Source of the DNA: Micromonospora gifhornensis
GTDB lineage: Bacteria; Actinomycetota; Actinomycetes; Mycobacteriales; Micromonosporaceae
Length of the DNA stretch: 64,000 bases
Assembly: GCF_016863515.1 (NCBI RefSeq)
Contig: NZ_BOPA01000017.1
Location: 186,001-250,000 of the forward strand
Direction: 5' to 3'
In this document: piece by piece, positions 46,252 through 54,293 of the stretch
How positions within the stretch are numbered: the stretch's first letter is position 1
Layout of the letters: each line of letters begins with the position of its first letter
Translations under genes and position numbers: made by a program
The notes under the pieces: model-generated
Databases searched by the model: none
Seen by the model: only the letters and a program-made list of their open reading frames with translations
What the model was told of the DNA's origin: nothing

Positions 46252-46361
46252 TGGATGATCCAGAATGGCGCGTTCATCGTGGTCCCGTCGGTAGGCGGTG
46301 TCCGATTGGCGGCCAGCGGTCTGGCGGGACAGCCAAAGCGACGAGTTGCCGGGCCAAAAGG

Positions 46362-46613
46362 CTAGTGGTCGGAGGCGGTGCAGGGGCCGTCGTGGTCGTT
46401 CGGGAGGCGGCAGCGGTTGGGGCCGTTGTGCGGGGCATCGCACCAGACTCGGGTACGCACGAACTGTTTGTCTTCCTCGCTGAGGGTGGTTTCGCCGAAG
46501 TCGATGACCGTCAAATGGCCGAGGGAGTTGCGCAGCGCGACGGCGAGGGCGGTGGCCTGGTCGAGGCTGGTCAGGGTGGTGGGTAGGTGGATCACCCAGC
46601 GGGGTGCGTTCAT
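46362..46613 (-). CDS. Small Cys/His-rich hypothetical protein
   Basis: An 83-residue protein (MNAPRWVIHLPTTLTSLDQ at the start). The C-terminal third has a possible metal site, WCDAPHNGPNRCRLPNDHDGPC, with three Cys and two His. No known family is recognised. The start ATG overlaps the stop of the upstream gene in ATGA, so it is the last gene of a coupled three-gene minus-strand unit. The frame could be extended upstream to 46661, but MNAP is the better start because the pseudogene copy also begins there and it coincides with the ATGA overlap. Confidence 0.75.
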   Translation of the reverse strand: MNAPRWVIHLPTTLTSLDQATALAVALRNSLGHLTVIDFGETTLSEEDKQFVRTRVWCDAPHNGPNRCRLPNDHDGPCTASDH

Positions 46614-46855
46614 CGAGACCCGCGACTGTGGTGGCGGTGGGCGGATTGGCGGGACTGCCATTGGTGCAGTGCCTGGCGGATGCGTTCGGCTTCGGTGTTG
46701 GCGGTGGTCAACTCGCGGTGCAGGCGTTCCATCTCGTCGGCGAGCCGGTTGAGGTAGGCGTACACCTGGTCCGGGTCGAGGCCGCGCCAGCGGGTGTCGA
46801 AGGTGGCGGCGCGGGCGTGCTGGGGGAGTGGGCGCTGGCCGGACAGGTAGATCAT
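46610..46855 (-). CDS. Small DivIVA-like coiled-coil protein
   Basis: An 81-residue protein with RWRGLDPDQVYAYLNRLADEMERLHRELTTANTEAERIRQAL, which matches the DivIVA-domain pattern (GYDPDQVD-x-FL) followed by a coiled coil. The C-terminus is His/Arg/Ser-rich. ATG 46855 overlaps the stop of the gene upstream (46852) in ATGA, and its own stop overlaps the next start in the same way. The role is unknown; the context with a divergent XRE/DUF397 pair is common in actinobacteria. Confidence 0.75.
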   Translation of the reverse strand: MIYLSGQRPLPQHARAATFDTRWRGLDPDQVYAYLNRLADEMERLHRELTTANTEAERIRQALHQWQSRQSAHRHHSRGSR

Positions 46856-47106
46856 GGGCGGGCGGCTTCCTGGTCGGCGAGCATCGTGTTGATCCGTTGA
46901 TCGGTGAGGCCGCGCATGGTGAGGATGCGGCGGCCCCAGCGGTGCAGGCGGCAGGGGTGGGGTGCCCGGTCGTTGCGGCAGCGCGAGCCGTCGGGCCATT
47001 GTTGGGCGGCGTGCACGCTTATCGCCCGGAGAGCGAATGTGACATCTTCGGCGGTGATGTATGGAGGCAGCGGAATCTCGCCGAGGGTCTCGTCGATCGA
47101 ATCCAT
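46852..47106 (-). CDS. Small hypothetical protein, first gene of the minus-strand trio
   Basis: An 84-residue protein with MDSIDETLGEIPLPPYITAEDVTFALRAISVHA at the start and a Cys/His pair in GSRCRNDRAPHPCRLHRWGRRIL, resembling the Cys/His motif of the third gene in the trio. ATG 47106 has GAAGGAG six bases upstream, and the frame upstream to 47244 is not supported. It starts the operon opposite the XRE regulator, across about 200 bases that should hold both promoters. No function can be named. Confidence 0.75.
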   Translation of the reverse strand: MDSIDETLGEIPLPPYITAEDVTFALRAISVHAAQQWPDGSRCRNDRAPHPCRLHRWGRRILTMRGLTDQRINTMLADQEAARP

Positions 47107-47309
47107 GGTGCTCCTTCGGGGATTGGTCGCGGGGCCGGAGCGGACGCCGGGATGAGGTCGTGGGAGGCGTCCGCTCCGGCCGTGACCTGCCAGGGGGATT
47201 GGCTGGTCATCCACGATGGTCATTTCACTACTGGCCTGGCGCAATGTTCTGCGGAAGAATGCGAATCAAGGGATGAGGTGCCTTACGCGACAACAGCAGA
47301 GGAGATGAC

Positions 47310-48191
47310 GTGGACGACCCGGGAAGCACCGTCCCGCGTAGGCAACTCGGCAGGTATTTGAGAGAACTTCGCGAAAACGCGCATGTGACTGTGGTCGCGG
47401 CCGCGAAGGAACTGGAATGGTCGACGCCGCGAATCTGGCGGTACGAGACCGGCCAGGTCCCCATGCACCCGAACGACGTGGAGGCCATGTGCCGGGTGTA
47501 TCGCGCGACCCCGGAGACCATCCAGACCATGCGCGCCCTGGCTCGGGAAACCAAGGCGCACGGCTGGTGGCACAGCTACGGGGAGGCGATCGAGGACTGG
47601 TTCAAGCTCTACGTCGGCCTGGAGGCCGCCGCGACCAAGATCCGGAAGTACGAAGCCGATCTGGTGCCCGGCCTGTTGCAGACGGTCGAGTACATGACCG
47701 AGGTCATCGCGACGAACCATCCGGACCTGTCCCAGGCGGAGCAGCAGGTCAAGGTAGATGTTCGACTGCGCAGACAACGTCTGCTGGCTCGCGCGGTGCC
47801 CCGAGCGCCCTACTACGACGTGATTCTCAGCGAGGCGGTGCTGCGTCGGCCGCTGCGTGACCGTTCGGCGATGGCCCGGCAACTCGACGCGCTGGTGGTG
47901 GCGGGTCGACAACACAACATCAAGATCCGGGTGCTTCCCCTGGCCGCCGGGCTGTTCCGCTCGGCCGACACGGGCACCTTCACCGTGCTCGACTTTCCGA
48001 CCGAGGTGCGGGAGCCGGAGCCGACCACGATCTACATGGACGGCCCGTGCGGCGCGGTCTACCTTGACAAGCCGCACGAGATTCAGACCTACGAGGATGT
48101 CTGGCGCTCGCTCGGCGAGCGAGCGCTCGATGGCGACGACTCCCGTGAGCTGATCACGGCGATCGCGAAGGAGATGACCCATGAAGCGTGA
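47310..48191 (+). CDS. XRE-type regulator with DUF5753 C-terminal domain
   Basis: A 293-residue DNA-binding protein. Residues about 10-65 form an XRE helix-turn-helix (LGRYLRELRENAHVTVVAAAKELEWSTPRIWRYETGQ). The rest matches DUF5753: YEADLVPGLLQTVEYMTEVI, LRRQRLLARAVPRAPYYDVILSEAVLRRP, and ADTGTFTVLDFPTEVREP. Such proteins (WhiJ type) pair with small DUF397 proteins and influence development in streptomycetes. GTG 47310 follows AGAGGAGATGAC. The end overlaps the DUF397 gene by 11 bases, and the divergent trio across the 5' gap may be a target. Confidence 0.9.
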   Translation: MDDPGSTVPRRQLGRYLRELRENAHVTVVAAAKELEWSTPRIWRYETGQVPMHPNDVEAMCRVYRATPETIQTMRALARETKAHGWWHSYGEAIEDWFKLYVGLEAAATKIRKYEADLVPGLLQTVEYMTEVIATNHPDLSQAEQQVKVDVRLRRQRLLARAVPRAPYYDVILSEAVLRRPLRDRSAMARQLDALVVAGRQHNIKIRVLPLAAGLFRSADTGTFTVLDFPTEVREPEPTTIYMDGPCGAVYLDKPHEIQTYEDVWRSLGERALDGDDSRELITAIAKEMTHEA

Positions 48192-48375
48192 CGGGGTGTG
48201 GCGCACGTCGTCCCGGTCCGGCAGCGGTGAATGCGTCGAAGTGGCGGGGTTTGCCGACGCGGTCGGCGTACGCGACAGCAAGGACCGGCAGGGCGCGGAG
48301 CTGAGCTTCGGCCCCGAGAGCTGGACCCGGTTCATCGCCGCCGCCCGCGCGAGCCGGCTCGGCGTGCGCGCCTGA
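48181..48375 (+). CDS. DUF397 family small protein
   Basis: A 64-residue protein that matches DUF397 throughout: VWRTSSRSGSGECVEVAG at the start, VRDSKDRQGAELSFGPESWTRFIAA in the middle. These proteins are the usual partners of XRE/DUF5753 regulators and may modulate their activity. ATG 48181 overlaps the regulator's end by 11 bases, so expression is coupled. The gene is followed 19 bases later by a perfect 18-bp inverted repeat that may end the transcript. Confidence 0.92.
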   Translation: MKRDGVWRTSSRSGSGECVEVAGFADAVGVRDSKDRQGAELSFGPESWTRFIAAARASRLGVRA

Positions 48376-48393
48376 ACCCGACGTGACCGCAAG

Positions 48394-48441
48394 CTGTGGG
48401 TGCGTTTCTTGCTGCCCCGGCGACAAGAAACGCACCCACAG
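48394..48441. terminator. Perfect 18-bp inverted repeat after the DUF397 gene
   Basis: CTGTGGGTGCGTTTCTTG (48394-48411) and CAAGAAACGCACCCACAG (48424-48441) are exact complements around a 12-base loop. The stem could end transcription of the XRE-DUF397 pair. Its AT-containing arms and lack of a T-run also resemble a dispersed palindromic repeat. Confidence 0.7.
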
Positions 48442-48759
48442 TCGGGCGGCTGACCTGCCGACCTGCTCGCCCCAGCCCTCTGCGCCTGGCGAGGCGACCG
48501 GATGACCGAGCTGTCGAGTGGCGTCCCGCCGTCTCGCCCGGTGAAGGGACCGTAGGGACGCCGCCTGGCGGCGAGATTCCGGGCCGTTGTATCCAGCAAC
48601 TCCGCCAGATCGTCAGAGCCGACCGGTCACGGAGACGGTAGGGCTTGGTTGACATCGCTCGCCCCGGCTGCGTCGGACAGGTTGTGCGATGGCGTGCGGC
48701 GCGGGCTGCGCTGGCTAGGCTGAGCTGAGCAGAATGTTCCGCTGAGGGGGTGAGCCCGG
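48442..48759. other. Gap between the DUF397 repeat and the Uma2 gene
   Basis: In these 318 bases I see no supported gene, repeat or RNA. Reading frames on both strands are Arg/Ser/Pro-rich and lack family features. The promoter and the GAGGGGGTGA ribosome-binding region of the next gene lie at its end. Confidence 0.5.
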
Positions 48760-49416
48760 ATGGCCCAGGCCGCGTACGCGCCCGAGCCCGCGCCGGACGC
48801 TGGTGCCGACGATCGGCCCGCCGGGCCGTCGTTCGACGTGCTGCGGTGGCGTGACGAGCCGTGGACCGCTCAGCTCGCCCTCGACCTGTTGCCGGAGACC
48901 AACGGCCCCAAGGTTGAGGTCCTGAGCGGAAGCGTGATCGTGACACCCCACGCCGGTATCGACCACCAGTCGGTCGAACGTGAATTGCCGTACCTGCTGC
49001 ACCGTGCCGCTCGCCGGGCCGGGCTCTGGGTCTATCCGGAGATTAACGTCGTCTCCGGCAAGGACCTTTTCATACCCGATATCGCGGTGTTGACCAGGTC
49101 GGGTGGTGGCCGCTCAGCCGTCGACATCGCCACGGCGGTGCTGCTCGGCGAGATCGTGTCTCCGGGTAACCGGCGCAAGGACGTCATCGACCGGCCGCGC
49201 GAGTACGCTGCCGCCGGAGTGCCGTTCTTCCTACGGGTGGACCTACGCAACCGGGTGCCCACCCTCGCTCTGCTCGAACTGGTCGACGGCGAGTTCCGAC
49301 CGTTGGCGGCAGCCGCCGCCGGCACGACCTTCGTGATGAACCGGCCCTTCGCCTTCTCGGTCGACCCGGCAGACTTGCTCGACGACGAGGAGCCGCTGGA
49401 GAACGAGCAGCCCTGA
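48760..49416 (+). CDS. Uma2/DUF820 family nuclease-fold protein
   Basis: A 218-residue protein of the Uma2 family (PD-(D/E)XK nuclease fold). The signature elements are KVEVLSGSVIVTPHAGIDHQSVE, IPDIAVLTR with the catalytic Asp, and AVLLGEIVSPGNRRKDVIDRPREYAAAGVPFFLRVD, which follows the usual E-V/I-x-SP-S/N-x-x-x-D-x-x-x-K-x-x-Y-x-x-AGVP block; the usual Lys before the Tyr is Arg here. Biological targets are unknown for most members. ATG 48760 follows GAGGGGGTGA. It stands alone between the DUF397 region and repeat copy 3. Confidence 0.85.
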   Translation: MAQAAYAPEPAPDAGADDRPAGPSFDVLRWRDEPWTAQLALDLLPETNGPKVEVLSGSVIVTPHAGIDHQSVERELPYLLHRAARRAGLWVYPEINVVSGKDLFIPDIAVLTRSGGGRSAVDIATAVLLGEIVSPGNRRKDVIDRPREYAAAGVPFFLRVDLRNRVPTLALLELVDGEFRPLAAAAAGTTFVMNRPFAFSVDPADLLDDEEPLENEQP

Positions 49417-49447
49417 CCTGACCTGGGCCGCTCCTGGCAGCTCGCTT

Positions 49448-49503
49448 GTTAATAGGGGGCCCTTCCTCTACCGCAGGCGTTAATAAGGTGCCCTTCCTTC
49501 TCG
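49448..49503. repeat. GTTAA-GGGGCCC interspersed repeat, copy 3
   Basis: Half-units GTTAATAGGGGGCCCTTCC at 49448 and GTTAATAAGGTGCCCTTCC at 49479 keep the exact 31-base spacing, and the spacer CTCTACCGCAGGC is the same as in copy 1. It ends about 20 bases before the dxr start, so it may lie in the dxr promoter region or leader. Confidence 0.9.
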
Positions 49504-49523
49504 CCCAGCGGGCGTGGGGGAGA

Positions 49524-50744
49524 ATGGGCGGCGTGAGTTCCCCCCGTGATCTTGTGCTGCTGGGTTGTACCGGGTCGATCGGTACCCAGGCCATCGACAT
49601 CGTGCGGCGCAACCCGGACCGGTTCCGGGTGGTGGCGCTGGGTGCCGGTGGTGGGAATGTCGGGCTGCTCGCCGCCCAGGCCCTGGAACTCGGCGTCGAG
49701 GCGGTCGGGGTGGCCAAGGCGTCCGCCGCGCAGGATCTTCAGTTGGCGTTCTACGCCGAGGCGAGTCGGCGGGGCTGGGCCTCCGGCGAGTTCAAGCTGC
49801 CCAAGATCGTGGCCGGGCCGGACGCGATGACCGAGTTGGCGCAGTGGCCGTGTGACGTCGTACTCAACGGGGTGGTGGGGTCGCTCGGGCTCGCGCCGAC
49901 GCTGGCGGCGCTGCGCGCCGGGCGTACGCTCGCGCTTGCGAACAAGGAGTCGCTGGTGGCCGGCGGCTCGCTGGTCAAGGCTGCGGTGACGCGGCCGGAG
50001 CAGATCGTCCCGGTGGATTCGGAGCACTCGGCGTTGGCGCAGTGCCTGCGCGGTGGCAGCCGGGGCGAGGTACGCCGGTTGATCGTCACTGCCAGTGGTG
50101 GGCCGTTCCGGGGTAAGCGGCGCGACGAGTTGACAGCCGTCACGCCCGAGCAGGCGCTGGCGCACCCGACCTGGAACATGGGGCCGGTGGTCACGATCAA
50201 CTCGGCGACCATGGTCAACAAGGCGCTGGAGGTGATCGAGGCGCACGAGCTGTTCGACGTGCCGTACGCCGACATCACCGTGATGGTGCACCCGCAGTCG
50301 GTGATCCACTCGATGGTCGAGTTCGTCGACGGCTCGACGCTCGCCCAGGCCAGCCCACCGGACATGCGGCTGCCGATCGCGTTGGGGCTCGGCTGGCCCG
50401 ACCGGGTGGCCGACGCCGCCACAGCCGTGGACTGGAGCAAGAGCCACACCTGGGAGTTCGCGCCGCTTGACGACACCGCGTTCCCGGCGGTGGCGTTGGC
50501 CAAGGCGGCCGGCGAGGCGGGGCGCTGCCGACCGGCGATCTACAACGCGGCAAACGAGGAGTGCGTCGCGGCGTTCGTCGCCGGGCGACTGCCGTTCCTC
50601 GGCATCGTCGACACGTTACAGCGGGTGCTGGAGGGAGCTCCCGATTTCGGTGAACCGGGTACCGTCGAGGACGTACTCGAAGCCGAGTCGTGGGCCCGCG
50701 CGCACGCGCAGGAGATCATCGCTGCTGCGGTGGAAGGAGCTTGA
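49524..50744 (+). CDS. dxr: 1-deoxy-D-xylulose 5-phosphate reductoisomerase
   Basis: Converts DXP to 2-C-methyl-D-erythritol 4-phosphate with NADPH, the second step of the MEP isoprenoid pathway. The 406-residue enzyme has the NADPH site [18 protein letters not shown] (usual Ser is Cys), [12 protein letters not shown], the metal and substrate site [12 protein letters not shown], and SGGPFRG plus the [13 protein letters not shown] block. ATG 49524 and GTG 49533 are both possible starts; a GGGGGAG site favours the second by spacing. The stop overlaps the rseP start by one base, and ispG follows, so two MEP enzymes frame a membrane protease in one operon. Confidence 0.94.
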   Translation: MGGVSSPRDLVLLGCTGSIGTQAIDIVRRNPDRFRVVALGAGGGNVGLLAAQALELGVEAVGVAKASAAQDLQLAFYAEASRRGWASGEFKLPKIVAGPDAMTELAQWPCDVVLNGVVGSLGLAPTLAALRAGRTLALANKESLVAGGSLVKAAVTRPEQIVPVDSEHSALAQCLRGGSRGEVRRLIVTASGGPFRGKRRDELTAVTPEQALAHPTWNMGPVVTINSATMVNKALEVIEAHELFDVPYADITVMVHPQSVIHSMVEFVDGSTLAQASPPDMRLPIALGLGWPDRVADAATAVDWSKSHTWEFAPLDDTAFPAVALAKAAGEAGRCRPAIYNAANEECVAAFVAGRLPFLGIVDTLQRVLEGAPDFGEPGTVEDVLEAESWARAHAQEIIAAAVEGA

Positions 50745-51994
50745 TGTCGTTCGCGTTCGGGGTGGCGCTGTTCGCCCTCGGCATCCTGGTTTCGGTCAGC
50801 CTGCACGAGGCCGGCCACATGCTCACCGCCAAGGCCTTCGGCATGAAGGTCACCCGCTACTTCGTCGGCTTCGGCCCGACGATCTTCTCCTTCAAGCGGG
50901 GCGAGACCGAGTACGGCCTCAAGGGAATCCCGCTCGGTGGCTTCTGCAAGATCGTCGGCATGACGCCGCAGGACGACGACGTCGAGCCCGGCGACGAGAA
51001 GCGGGCCATGTGGCGCTACCCGGTGTGGAAGCGGACCATCGTGATGTCCGCCGGGTCGATCACCCACTTCGGGTTGGCGATCTTCGCGGCCTGGTTGGCG
51101 GCGATGACCTTCGGCCTGCCCAACCCCGACTTCCCGCGTGACGAGCAGCAGATCCGCGCCGAGCCTGCGGTGATCGCCATCCAGGACTGCGTCCTGCCGG
51201 ACACCACCTACCGGGAGTGCGCCGCGGGCGACGCGGCCAGCCCCGCCGGGGCGGCCGGGCTGCAAAATGGCGACCGGATCACCTCGATCAACGGCACCCC
51301 GATCAACAACTACGGCGAGCTGCTGACCACGCTGCGGGCCACCACCCCGGGCAGCACCGCCACCATCGGGTACGAGCGCGACGGCCAGGCCGGCACCACC
51401 GAGACCACGCTGGCGACCACCAAGCGTCCGCCGATCGACAACCCGGACGGCCCGGTCACCGAGGTCTCCGCGCTCGGCGTGGGCCTGGTGCTGAGCACCC
51501 CGGGTCTGGTCTCCTACGGTCCGGTGGAGGCCGTCGGCGCGACAAGCACCTTCATCGGCGACATGGCGGTGGCCACCGCGAAGGCGTTGCAGCGCCTGCC
51601 GGAGAAGATCCCCGCGCTGTGGACCGCCATCACCGGCGGCGAACGCGACATCGACACCCCGATCAGCGTGGTCGGCGCCAGCGTGCTCGGCGGCGAGGCC
51701 GTCGCCAACAACGCCTGGGAAATCTTCATCATGTTGTTCATCTCGCTGAACTTCTTCATCGGGGTGTTCAACCTGCTGCCGCTGCTGCCCCTGGACGGCG
51801 GCCACATCGCCATCGCCTGGTTCGAGCGGGCCCGCTCCTGGGTGTACGCGCGGCTGCGCCGCCCCGACCCGGGCCGCGTCGACTACTTCAAACTGATGCC
51901 CTTCACGTACGTGGTGATCCTGATCGGTGGTGTGTTCACGCTGCTCACGATCACTGCGGACGTCGTCAACCCGATCACCCTCTTCCCAAGGTGA
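50744..51994 (+). CDS. rip1: Site-2 protease, RseP/Rip1 family M50 metalloprotease
   Basis: Intramembrane zinc protease that cleaves anti-sigma factors and other membrane proteins. The 416-residue protein begins with a membrane helix holding HEAGH in VSLHEAGHMLTAK. The second metal site is NLLPLLPLDGGHIAIA near residue 350. A PDZ-like domain lies between (SPAGAAGLQNGDRITSINGTPI), and four hydrophobic segments anchor it. ATG 50744 has GGAAGGAGC eight bases upstream. It overlaps dxr and is followed directly by ispG, the same order as M. tuberculosis Rv2870c-Rv2868c as I recall it. Confidence 0.93.
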   Translation: MSFAFGVALFALGILVSVSLHEAGHMLTAKAFGMKVTRYFVGFGPTIFSFKRGETEYGLKGIPLGGFCKIVGMTPQDDDVEPGDEKRAMWRYPVWKRTIVMSAGSITHFGLAIFAAWLAAMTFGLPNPDFPRDEQQIRAEPAVIAIQDCVLPDTTYRECAAGDAASPAGAAGLQNGDRITSINGTPINNYGELLTTLRATTPGSTATIGYERDGQAGTTETTLATTKRPPIDNPDGPVTEVSALGVGLVLSTPGLVSYGPVEAVGATSTFIGDMAVATAKALQRLPEKIPALWTAITGGERDIDTPISVVGASVLGGEAVANNAWEIFIMLFISLNFFIGVFNLLPLLPLDGGHIAIAWFERARSWVYARLRRPDPGRVDYFKLMPFTYVVILIGGVFTLLTITADVVNPITLFPR

Positions 51995-53176
51995 GTGCCT
52001 GAAGTGACAGCTGTCAGCCTCGGTATCCCTGCCGTACCGCCGCCGCCGCTGGCCCCCCGCCGGGCGAGCCGCCAGATCATGGTCGGTTCGGTGCCGGTCG
52101 GTGGTGGCGCGCCGGTCTCCGTGCAGTCGATGACCACCACCCTGACCGCCGACGTCAACGCCACTCTCCAGCAGATCGCCGAGCTGACCGCCTCCGGCTG
52201 CCAGATCGTCCGGGTCGCGGTGCCCAGCCAGGATGACGTGGAGGCGCTGCCGGCGATCGCCCGCAAGTCGCAGATCCCGGTCATCGCCGACATCCACTTC
52301 CAGCCGAAGTACGTCTTCGCCGCGATCGACGCCGGCTGCGCGGCGGTGCGGGTCAACCCCGGCAACATCCGGCAGTTCGACGACAAGGTCAAGGAGATCG
52401 CGGCAGCGGCCTCCGCCGCCGGTACGCCGATCCGCATCGGCGTCAACGCCGGTTCCCTGGACAAGCGGCTGCTCGCCAAGTACGGCAAGGCCACCGCCGA
52501 AGCCCTTGTCGAGTCGGCGCTGTGGGAGTGCTCGCTGTTCGAGGAGCACGGCTTCCGGGACATCAAGATCTCGGTCAAGCACAACGACCCGGTGGTGATG
52601 ATCCGGGCGTACCGGCAGCTCGCCGCGCAGTGCGACTACCCGCTGCACCTGGGCGTCACCGAGGCCGGCCCGGCCTTCCAGGGCACCATCAAGTCGGCGG
52701 TCGCCTTCGGTGCGCTGCTGGCCGAGGGGATCGGCGACACCATCCGGGTGTCGCTGTCCGCGCCGCCGGTCGAGGAGATCAAGGTCGGCAACCAGATCCT
52801 GGAGTCCCTCGGGCTGCGCGAGCGTGGCCTGGAGATCGTCTCCTGCCCGTCCTGCGGGCGGGCCCAGGTGGACGTCTACAAGCTCGCCGAGGAGGTCACC
52901 GCCGGCCTGGAAGGGCTGCCGGTGCCGCTGCGGGTGGCCGTGATGGGCTGTGTCGTCAACGGCCCCGGCGAGGCCCGCGAGGCCGACCTGGGGGTGGCCT
53001 CCGGCAACGGCAAGGGGCAGATCTTCGTCAAGGGTCAGGTCGTCAAGACCGTGCCCGAGGGGCAGATCGTGGAGACCCTCATCGAGGAGGCACTGCGACT
53101 GGCCGACGAGATGGGCGCCGAGCTGCCCGAGGAACTGCGCGGCCTGCTCCCCGGCGCCACCGTCAGCGTCCACTGA
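51995..53176 (+). CDS. ispG: 4-hydroxy-3-methylbut-2-en-1-yl diphosphate synthase
   Basis: [4Fe-4S] enzyme converting MEcPP to HMBPP, the penultimate MEP step. The N-terminal TIM barrel shows [37 protein letters not shown] and [12 protein letters not shown]. The C-terminal cluster domain has Cys residues in [19 protein letters not shown] and in [18 protein letters not shown], three ligands plus the following conserved Glu. At 393 residues the length is normal for actinobacteria. GTG 51995 directly follows the upstream stop; GTG 52004 is possible. It ends the dxr-rip1-ispG unit. Confidence 0.95.
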   Translation: MPEVTAVSLGIPAVPPPPLAPRRASRQIMVGSVPVGGGAPVSVQSMTTTLTADVNATLQQIAELTASGCQIVRVAVPSQDDVEALPAIARKSQIPVIADIHFQPKYVFAAIDAGCAAVRVNPGNIRQFDDKVKEIAAAASAAGTPIRIGVNAGSLDKRLLAKYGKATAEALVESALWECSLFEEHGFRDIKISVKHNDPVVMIRAYRQLAAQCDYPLHLGVTEAGPAFQGTIKSAVAFGALLAEGIGDTIRVSLSAPPVEEIKVGNQILESLGLRERGLEIVSCPSCGRAQVDVYKLAEEVTAGLEGLPVPLRVAVMGCVVNGPGEAREADLGVASGNGKGQIFVKGQVVKTVPEGQIVETLIEEALRLADEMGAELPEELRGLLPGATVSVH

Positions 53177-53267
53177 CCCACCCCACACCCGCCCAAGATC
53201 GTGCTCGATGTGGGCGACGGTTACCGTCCGCCAACACGACTCGGGCGGATCTGGCAGGCTGGTAACC

Positions 53268-54107
53268 GTGCTGACGGCGCCGGTGCGGCAACTTGGTGAG
53301 TCAGAGCGTCGCGCGGTCGAGCGGCTGCTCGACCTCGACCCGTACGCGGGTGCGCAGGTCGCGGAGCGGATCGCCGCGCGCGGGCTGGCGTGGTGGCGGG
53401 CCGAGGGGCGGGTGCTCGGGTACGGCTCCCGCCGGCAGCTCGAATCGGTCTGCTGGCTGGGCGGCAACCTGACGCCGGTGCTGGCCACCCGACAGGCGAC
53501 CGCCGCCTTCGCCGATCTGCTCGCCGGTGAGGACCGGATCTGCTCGTCGATCGTGGGGCGGGCCGACGCGGTGCTGGAGTTGTGGGACCGGCTCTCCGAC
53601 ACCTGGGGGCCGGCTCGGGACGTACGCCCCAATCAACCGCTGCTGGCCACCGAGGCGTTGCCCGCGGTCCCCGCCGACCCGCACGTACGCCTGGTTCGTG
53701 GCAGTGAGCTCGACCTGCTCTTTCCGGCGGCAGTGGCGATGTACACCGAGGAGGTCGGTGTCTCGCCGCTGGCCGAGGACGCCGGGCGCGGGTACCGCCG
53801 CCGGGTCACGGAGATGATCCGCTCCGGTCGGGCGTACGCCCGCATTGTCGATGGTCAGGTGGTCTTCAAGGCGGAGCTGGCGGTCGTCACCCGGCACACG
53901 GCGCAGGTCCAGGGGGTCTGGGTGGCGCCCGAGTGGCGTGGGCGTGGGATCGCGACGGCGGCGATGGCGGCCGTGGTGCGCGACGCCCTGCACCGGGTCG
54001 CCCCGACGGTCAGCCTGTACGTCAACGATTTCAATGTGCCCGCCCGGCGGGTCTACGAGCGGTGCGGGTTCCGCCCAGTGGGCACGCTGGCGACCGTGCT
54101 GTTCTGA
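53268..54107 (+). CDS. DUF4081-GNAT acetyltransferase
   Basis: A 279-residue protein with an N-terminal DUF4081 part (residues 1-130, DPYAGAQVAERIAARGL, CWLGGNLTPV) and a C-terminal GNAT domain. The acetyl-CoA loop is VWVAPEWRGRGIATAAMAAVV, and the end (VSLYVNDFNVPARRVYERCGFRPVG) is the usual GNAT finish. Relatives such as Rv2867c sit next to ispG in M. tuberculosis, so the neighbourhood is conserved. The substrate is unknown. GTG 53268 is preceded by GGTAAC a few bases upstream and may be leaderless; earlier in-frame starts lie in ispG shadow. Confidence 0.88.
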   Translation: MLTAPVRQLGESERRAVERLLDLDPYAGAQVAERIAARGLAWWRAEGRVLGYGSRRQLESVCWLGGNLTPVLATRQATAAFADLLAGEDRICSSIVGRADAVLELWDRLSDTWGPARDVRPNQPLLATEALPAVPADPHVRLVRGSELDLLFPAAVAMYTEEVGVSPLAEDAGRGYRRRVTEMIRSGRAYARIVDGQVVFKAELAVVTRHTAQVQGVWVAPEWRGRGIATAAMAAVVRDALHRVAPTVSLYVNDFNVPARRVYERCGFRPVGTLATVLF

Positions 54108-54293
54108 AGCGCCTGGCCGCCCTCGGCGGTCCCCGCTGGTGACTCCTCACGACGGCCCGTGGCGACTCGCCCGGCCCGGCACAGGACGCGGCGGAAAGCA
54201 ACAGGTCGGGCCGGATTGCGCAAAAAAGGCGTTGAACCGGCACGGTCCTGCCCGCAGGCTAGAACCTTCGCCATCACACCTGAGGACGGACCC

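Larger units (their letters stand above)
44703..46277 (-). pseudogene. Decayed duplicate of the 46362 gene, split by the insertion sequence
   Basis: Removing the insertion sequence and one target copy joins 46260-46277 to the sequence ending at 44804. The joined minus-strand frame then reads MNAPFWIIHQPTRLTTLDE and ATALAGALREEDRHFLRH, then a stop. It aligns with MNAPRWVIHLPTTLTSLDQATALAVALR of the intact gene at 46362. Compared with that gene it lacks about 17 codons after ALR, and the codon for Trp before CDAP has become TAG (44703-44705). Homology continues past the stop (CDAPLNNGDRC, to about 44640). It is therefore a former tandem copy, decayed by deletion and nonsense change as well as the insertion. 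Confidence 0.85.

Noticed and set aside
49446..49523. Upstream extension of dxr through repeat copy 3
   Set aside because: The extension translates the interspersed repeat itself (VNKVPF-type peptide), as also happens near the other copies. The family N-terminus starts later.
50540..53632. 1030-codon minus-strand frame across dxr, rip1 and ispG
   Set aside because: Shadow of three certain genes, with no domain of its own.
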